Source: Schwartzia sp. (in: firmicutes) (GTDB lineage Bacteria; Bacillota; Negativicutes; Selenomonadales; Selenomonadaceae). Taken from it: DNA of 42,700 nt. The DNA lies in assembly GCA_017458745.1 (NCBI GenBank), contig JAFTAB010000177.1:1-42700 (forward strand), written 5' to 3'. Below the pieces are notes generated by a model. That model worked only from the letters and a program-made list of their open reading frames with translations, was not told the DNA's origin and made no database searches. How positions within the stretch are numbered: position 1 is the stretch's first letter; every line of letters begins with the position of its first letter. Of this stretch, positions 39,189 through 42,700 are shown in pieces. Position numbers and translations under genes: made by a program.

Positions 39189-40439
39189 ATGATGCGGGAC
39201 ATGATTCATGTCGCTTATGCCGTTCACGATGAGCACGGCTCATTTTCAAAATTCACAGGGACAAGCATCGCCTCGATTTTTATGAATACGTCATCGAGGG
39301 TTGTCATTCATATACTGCATGACGAGTCGCTGTCAAAGGAAAACAGAGAAAAATTTGAGGCTCTCGCGGAAAAGTATGGTCAGGAGATACGCTTTTATGA
39401 CGTGGAGGAACTGGCGACAAGGGATCTAATCAAGGTACTTGAGGCTATGCCTGAGATGAGCGAATCTCGTTTCTCGGTCGGCGCTTTTTACAGGCTGCTC
39501 GTGGGAAGGGTAATACCTCATGAAGTAAAAAAACTTATTTATCTTGACTCGGATATAATTGTAAATCTCGATATAGCGGAGCTCTATGCCGAGCCTGTCG
39601 GCGCGAATGGAATCGCCGCCGTGATGGAGCACGCCCTGACGCACGGAAAGCCTGCGCCGCAGCCGCTTGTCGAGTCGGGCGAAGTGCCAAGGGACAAATA
39701 TTTTAATTCCGGCGTCATGGTCATGGACATGGACAAATTTCGCTCTCATGAGAGCATAGTCGATGACGGGCTTTTGATGCTGAAAAATCATCCCGATTCT
39801 TTTTGCTATGACCAGGACGTATTGAATTACTTTTTCCATGAGGGCTATCGCGAGCTTGACATACGATATGACAGATTCGTTTCCATAGAGAGGCATCATG
39901 GTTTTCCGGTGTCGGCGGGGATATATCATTTCGCCGGTCACGCGCTCGATTTTTTCCTCAAAAATGACAGCTATAATCGCCTGTTCATAAACGCTTTCGT
40001 GCAGACGCCTTGGTTCTCTGCCGAAATGCTGGAGCAGATTTTCGGCGGCATATTCAATGCCTATGGCGTGTGGCGTGACAGCGGGCGCAAGGCAATAAAT
40101 GCTTTCTCCGGCAAGTCGAGGGTTTTCTGCGGCGAGGCCAATAAAGAGCGGCTAATCAGAAAGCTGTTTGAGGCGAGGGATGATGAGGAATATCGCGCTG
40201 TTGCGGTTGCAGGCGGAAAGATATTTGTGCAAAAATTGCTTGATGAGATGAAAAACAGTAAGAGCAAGAGAAAAAAGGTCATATATGTTTTGTGCCTTGC
40301 GGGTATAAATGGGCTGCGTCGGTTTATGGATGAGGCGGGGCTCGTTGAGAATGAGGATTATGTAGACGGCGGCCGTTTTATCCCCGAGAGCGACGGCGGC
40401 TGGCAGCTTTCAAGCGGCGACTTTTTTTCTAAAATATGA
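39189..40439 (+). CDS. GT8 family glycosyltransferase
   Basis: A 416-residue retaining glycosyltransferase of the lipopolysaccharide galactosyl/glucosyltransferase type. HVAYAVHDEHG begins the fold, and KLIYLDSDIIVNLDIAELY has the metal-binding D-x-D. KYFNSGVMVMDMDKFR, DQDVLNYFF and IYHFAGHALDFF (last metal His) are the other GT8 blocks. The C-terminal 130 residues are helical and Lys-rich. It starts one base behind the heptosyltransferase stop (GGGTGATATGATG), so the two are coupled. It may extend the sugar on the same protein or act on surface glycans. Confidence 0.88.
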   Translation: MMRDMIHVAYAVHDEHGSFSKFTGTSIASIFMNTSSRVVIHILHDESLSKENREKFEALAEKYGQEIRFYDVEELATRDLIKVLEAMPEMSESRFSVGAFYRLLVGRVIPHEVKKLIYLDSDIIVNLDIAELYAEPVGANGIAAVMEHALTHGKPAPQPLVESGEVPRDKYFNSGVMVMDMDKFRSHESIVDDGLLMLKNHPDSFCYDQDVLNYFFHEGYRELDIRYDRFVSIERHHGFPVSAGIYHFAGHALDFFLKNDSYNRLFINAFVQTPWFSAEMLEQIFGGIFNAYGVWRDSGRKAINAFSGKSRVFCGEANKERLIRKLFEARDDEEYRAVAVAGGKIFVQKLLDEMKNSKSKRKKVIYVLCLAGINGLRRFMDEAGLVENEDYVDGGRFIPESDGGWQLSSGDFFSKI

Positions 40440-40455
40440 TATGAGGTGAGCGACA

Positions 40456-40902
40456 ATGAGAGCATATCGGATACACGAGCTGAACGGGTTCATGTTTGAT
40501 GACACGGAGCCGAGAAAATCATGCACGTATGACATAGTGAATCTAAAGTTGCCCGAGGGGGCGCAGATTTTTGACTTTGGTGGGGCACCTGACGTGCTGA
40601 GGCGCATAAGGCTGCCCGGCAATGCCTACACTCATCTTGAGACGCGCGACGACAGGCCTGTGCTCGTGCACGAGGCCATAAAGGACGGCGTCGGCATCAG
40701 CACGACTGACTGGGTTGACCTCGACTATGAGCTGGTGGAGGAAAATCTTCGCTGTGATTTTGAATGTCTTGTGAGCCGAGTTGCGCCCGACAATATTTTC
40801 CGTGTGAATTACGCTAATGGAAAATATTGGCTCACCGACCTATACGAGAGAAGGATAATATCAAAGCAAGAGGCTATGAAGTATCAGGCGCAGTGGGGAT
40901 AA
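40456..40902 (+). CDS. hypothetical protein, third gene of the glycosylation cluster
   Basis: A 148-residue soluble protein without a recognisable domain. It has no signal peptide and no membrane segment; it is acidic in the middle and rich in Asp and aromatic residues (STTDWVDLDYELVEENLRCDFECLVSRVAPDNIFRVNYANGKYWLTDLYERRI). GAGGTG lies 8 nt before the ATG at 40456, and the gene follows GT8 by 16 bp, so it belongs to the same operon. Its codon use matches its neighbours. A modification partner, sugar-supply or substrate-linked role is possible from context only. Confidence 0.65.
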   Translation: MRAYRIHELNGFMFDDTEPRKSCTYDIVNLKLPEGAQIFDFGGAPDVLRRIRLPGNAYTHLETRDDRPVLVHEAIKDGVGISTTDWVDLDYELVEENLRCDFECLVSRVAPDNIFRVNYANGKYWLTDLYERRIISKQEAMKYQAQWG

Positions 40903-40944
40903 TAAAGCGGCTCACATCCGCGGCAGAGATTTTTGGGGGAGCGT

Positions 40945-41874
40945 ATGCAGTTAAGAGGCAGTCTTTGTTTGTTGGGAGCCGCGTTCCTGTGGGGGACTAC
41001 TTTCGTCGCCCAGTCTGTGGGAATGGACAGGCTCGGCCCTTTCACATATATGTCGGCGCGATTCTTTCTCGGAGGGCTCGCGCTTTTTTTGCTCTATCTG
41101 ATTGTGAGAAGAAAAATATTATCATGGAATTTTTGGAAACATGAAAGAGGCCGCGTTTCAAAAATTAGTCCGTTGAGCGACGGCGGGCGAAAGGCCGACG
41201 GCTGGAAAGCGGGCGCGGGAGCGGGGCTTATCATGTTCTTCGCGGCGGCTTTGCAGCAGTACGGGATACAGTACACCACGGCATCGAAGGCGGCTTTTCT
41301 CACCTGCATGTATCTTGTTATTGTCCCGATAGGCGGAGTGCTGCTGCGTCAGCGTATAAAAGTCCCGCATATCATCGGTGGCGTTTTCGCGCTCGCGGGG
41401 CTTTATCTTCTTTGCATCACCGACGGGCTCTCGCTTGCTTACGGCGATGCGATCGTCTTTATCGGCTCGTTTTTTTGGACGGCGCATATTCTTTTCACGG
41501 ATCGTTTCGCGTCGGATGTCGATGTAATCGAGATGTCGCTCGCTCAGGTTATCGTCGTTTTCGTTTTGTCCACGGTGGCGGCGCTCGCTTTTGAGGTGTG
41601 GGTGTGGGCCGATGTTTTTGGCGCATGGGTTGCAATCGCATTCGGGGGAATCCTTTCGACCTGCGTGGCATTCACGCTCCAGATTGTGGGGCAGCGGTAT
41701 GCCGACCCCGCTCCGGCCGCAATAATCATGAGCCTGGAGTCGGTCTTTGGGACTCTCGCTGGCTGGCTGATACTCGGGGAGACTATGTCGGCCCGCGAGG
41801 CGTGGGGATGCTCTTTGATGATGACGGGTATGCTCACGTCGCAATTGGGCGGTCTTTCACGAAAGAAAAAATAA
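40945..41874 (+). CDS. EamA/DMT superfamily permease
   Basis: A 309-residue membrane protein with ten hydrophobic segments in two EamA halves. The first half begins GSLCLLGAAFLWGTTFVAQSVGMDRLGPFTYMSARFFLGGLALFLL. The halves end with the usual ASKAAFLTCMYLVIVPIGGVLL and DPAPAAIIMSLESVFGTLAGWLILGETMSAREAWG. Drug/metabolite transporters of this type export amino acids or other metabolites; the substrate is unknown. ATG 40945 is placed behind GGGGGAG. It follows the glycosylation cluster by 42 bp. Confidence 0.92.
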   Translation: MQLRGSLCLLGAAFLWGTTFVAQSVGMDRLGPFTYMSARFFLGGLALFLLYLIVRRKILSWNFWKHERGRVSKISPLSDGGRKADGWKAGAGAGLIMFFAAALQQYGIQYTTASKAAFLTCMYLVIVPIGGVLLRQRIKVPHIIGGVFALAGLYLLCITDGLSLAYGDAIVFIGSFFWTAHILFTDRFASDVDVIEMSLAQVIVVFVLSTVAALAFEVWVWADVFGAWVAIAFGGILSTCVAFTLQIVGQRYADPAPAAIIMSLESVFGTLAGWLILGETMSAREAWGCSLMMTGMLTSQLGGLSRKKK

Positions 41875-41964
41875 ATATGGACTTTTGCAGGAATATTCGC
41901 TTTTATATCGAATAATATATTCGTTGATGAAAATATAAAAAATATATTTATCACATATTGACGG

Positions 41965-41994
41965 GCGATATTGCTCCCGCTTTCGGAGTTTTTT
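41965..41994 (+). terminator. weak hairpin with T run behind the permease gene
   Basis: CTCC (41974-41977) pairs with GGAG (41985-41988), followed by seven T. The stem is short, so termination may be partial. Confidence 0.4.
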
Positions 41995-42014
41995 TATTCA
42001 AGGAGGCAGCCGCT

Positions 42015-42700
42015 ATGGATTATTTCAGGGATAATCGAATAATAAATTCCATAGTCCGCATAAAAGTTGTAGGTGTAGGCGGCGGCGGCAACAGTGTCCT
42101 CATGCGTCTCGCCGAGGAGCGCATACCCGGCATAGAGCTCCTCGGGGTGAATACCGACACGGCGCAGTTGTCACGCCTCCAGCAGATGGGTATCCCCACG
42201 CTCCCGATAGGGACGACTATCACGCGAGGGAGGGGCACAGGCGGCTCCGCGAAGACAGGGGCGGAGGCGGCGATGCTCGATAAAAATGTTATCGCGCGTG
42301 AGCTGCGCGACGTTGATCTCGTATTCATAACGGCAGGGCTCGGCAGCGGTGTCGGCACAGGCGCCGCCCCAATAGTGTCGCAGATAGCGCATAATCTTGG
42401 AATACTCACCATCGGAGTGGTGACGGCTCCGTTTTCTTTTGAGGGCAAGCGAAAGATGCAGACAGCCGAGGTGGGCATCCGCCAGCTCAAGGCATCGCTT
42501 GACGGCCTCCTGGTCATACATAATGACAATCTGATGAAGCTGGAGGGCAATCGCCGTCTCTCCCTCGCCGATTCCTTCAAGGCGGCGGACAATGTGCTTC
42601 GCCATGCCATAATAGGCATATCCGAGCTGATTTTGACACCCGGCGTAATCAATGTGGATTTTGCTGACGTGACATCAATTTTCCGTCAGAGCGATTCGAG
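42015..42700 (+). CDS. FtsZ-family tubulin homologue, divergent paralogue (cut by window end)
   Basis: The first 228 residues are in the window, starting at ATG 42015, 9 nt behind AGGAGG. IKVVGVGGGGNSVLMRLAEE and GVNTDTAQL are the first FtsZ blocks. The tubulin signature loop reads FITAGLGSGVGTGAAPIVSQIA, where FtsZ normally has AGMGGGTGTGAAP. GVVTAPFSFEGKRKM and FKAADNVLRHAIIGISELI are well kept, while VIPNDRLL is changed to VIHNDNLMKL. It is an FtsZ-family GTPase, but these changes and the lack of ftsA beside it suggest a second, specialised FtsZ. The C-terminal half lies outside the window. Confidence 0.85.
   Translation, partial: MDYFRDNRIINSIVRIKVVGVGGGGNSVLMRLAEERIPGIELLGVNTDTAQLSRLQQMGIPTLPIGTTITRGRGTGGSAKTGAEAAMLDKNVIARELRDVDLVFITAGLGSGVGTGAAPIVSQIAHNLGILTIGVVTAPFSFEGKRKMQTAEVGIRQLKASLDGLLVIHNDNLMKLEGNRRLSLADSFKAADNVLRHAIIGISELILTPGVINVDFADVTSIFRQSDS

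Noticed and set aside
1-42700. tRNA, rRNA and CRISPR arrays
   Set aside because: No T-arm GGTTCGAATCC-type sequences, rRNA blocks or regularly spaced direct repeats were seen by eye on either strand.

Overview
The window looks like chromosome from a flagellated member of the Negativicutes (diderm Firmicutes), probably a Selenomonadaceae relative. Firmicutes-type control is everywhere: strong AGGAGG ribosome binding sites, a T-box leader, ECF transporter genes and GTG/TTG starts. Yet the flagellar genes include flgA, flgH (L ring) and flgI (P ring), which only cells with an outer membrane need, and there is an autotransporter heptosyltransferase. The placement is an inference from gene content; no rRNA or tRNA gene is present to fix it.

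Positions 1 to about 12.4 kb read as an accessory region of short, independently promoted units. They are: the end of a chemoreceptor; two GNAT acetyltransferases; a TSCPD protein; a guanidinium-type SMR exporter behind a structured leader; a set made of a YwnB-like NAD(P)-binding protein, a Zn-macrodomain hydrolase, a class M sirtuin and an Rrf2 regulator; a LysR regulator divergent from secreted carboxymuconolactone-decarboxylase-like and cupin proteins; a CstA-type peptide/pyruvate permease; and a glyoxalase/HxlR pair. The stretch ends in a scar holding a truncated esterase, a fragment of a large serine recombinase and a hairpin-rich repeat. The same repeat family (at least six loci in the window, four of them before 12.4 kb) sits just behind gene ends.

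From 12.4 kb on the sequence looks like core chromosome, with heavy use of ATA (Ile), GCG and CGC codons. It holds a manganese riboswitch (yybP-ykoY) with a Ca2+/cation antiporter, priA, a HicAB toxin-antitoxin pair, ecfA1-ecfA2-ecfT-truA, a TelA-family gene, a phenylalanine T-box with pheA followed by a DAHP synthase, a secreted VWA protein, a DUF362 ferredoxin-like protein, mreB, and the flagellar run flgF-flgG-flgA-flgH-flgI-flgJ(N-terminal type). After the flagellar genes come an AMIN/phosphodiester glycosidase protein, a small membrane-anchored barrel-sandwich protein, an S55-type secreted peptidase-like protein with a long charged insert, a diaminopimelate decarboxylase, a three-gene glycosylation cluster (autotransporter heptosyltransferase, GT8, unknown 148-residue protein), an EamA permease and a divergent FtsZ paralogue cut by the window end.

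The most interesting unit is the ADP-ribosylation/redox set at 3.4 to 6.5 kb. The ywnB-like gene and the sirtuin/macrodomain operon each have a near-consensus promoter with the same 22-bp inverted repeat (ATGTAAT-N7-ATTACAAT) just past the -10. The copy before the sirtuin also covers the -10 of the divergent rrf2 gene. This makes one Rrf2-controlled regulon very likely. Other points for follow-up are the hairpin repeats, two structured leaders of unknown class, the FtsZ paralogue and the S55 protein whose active-site motifs come in reverse order.
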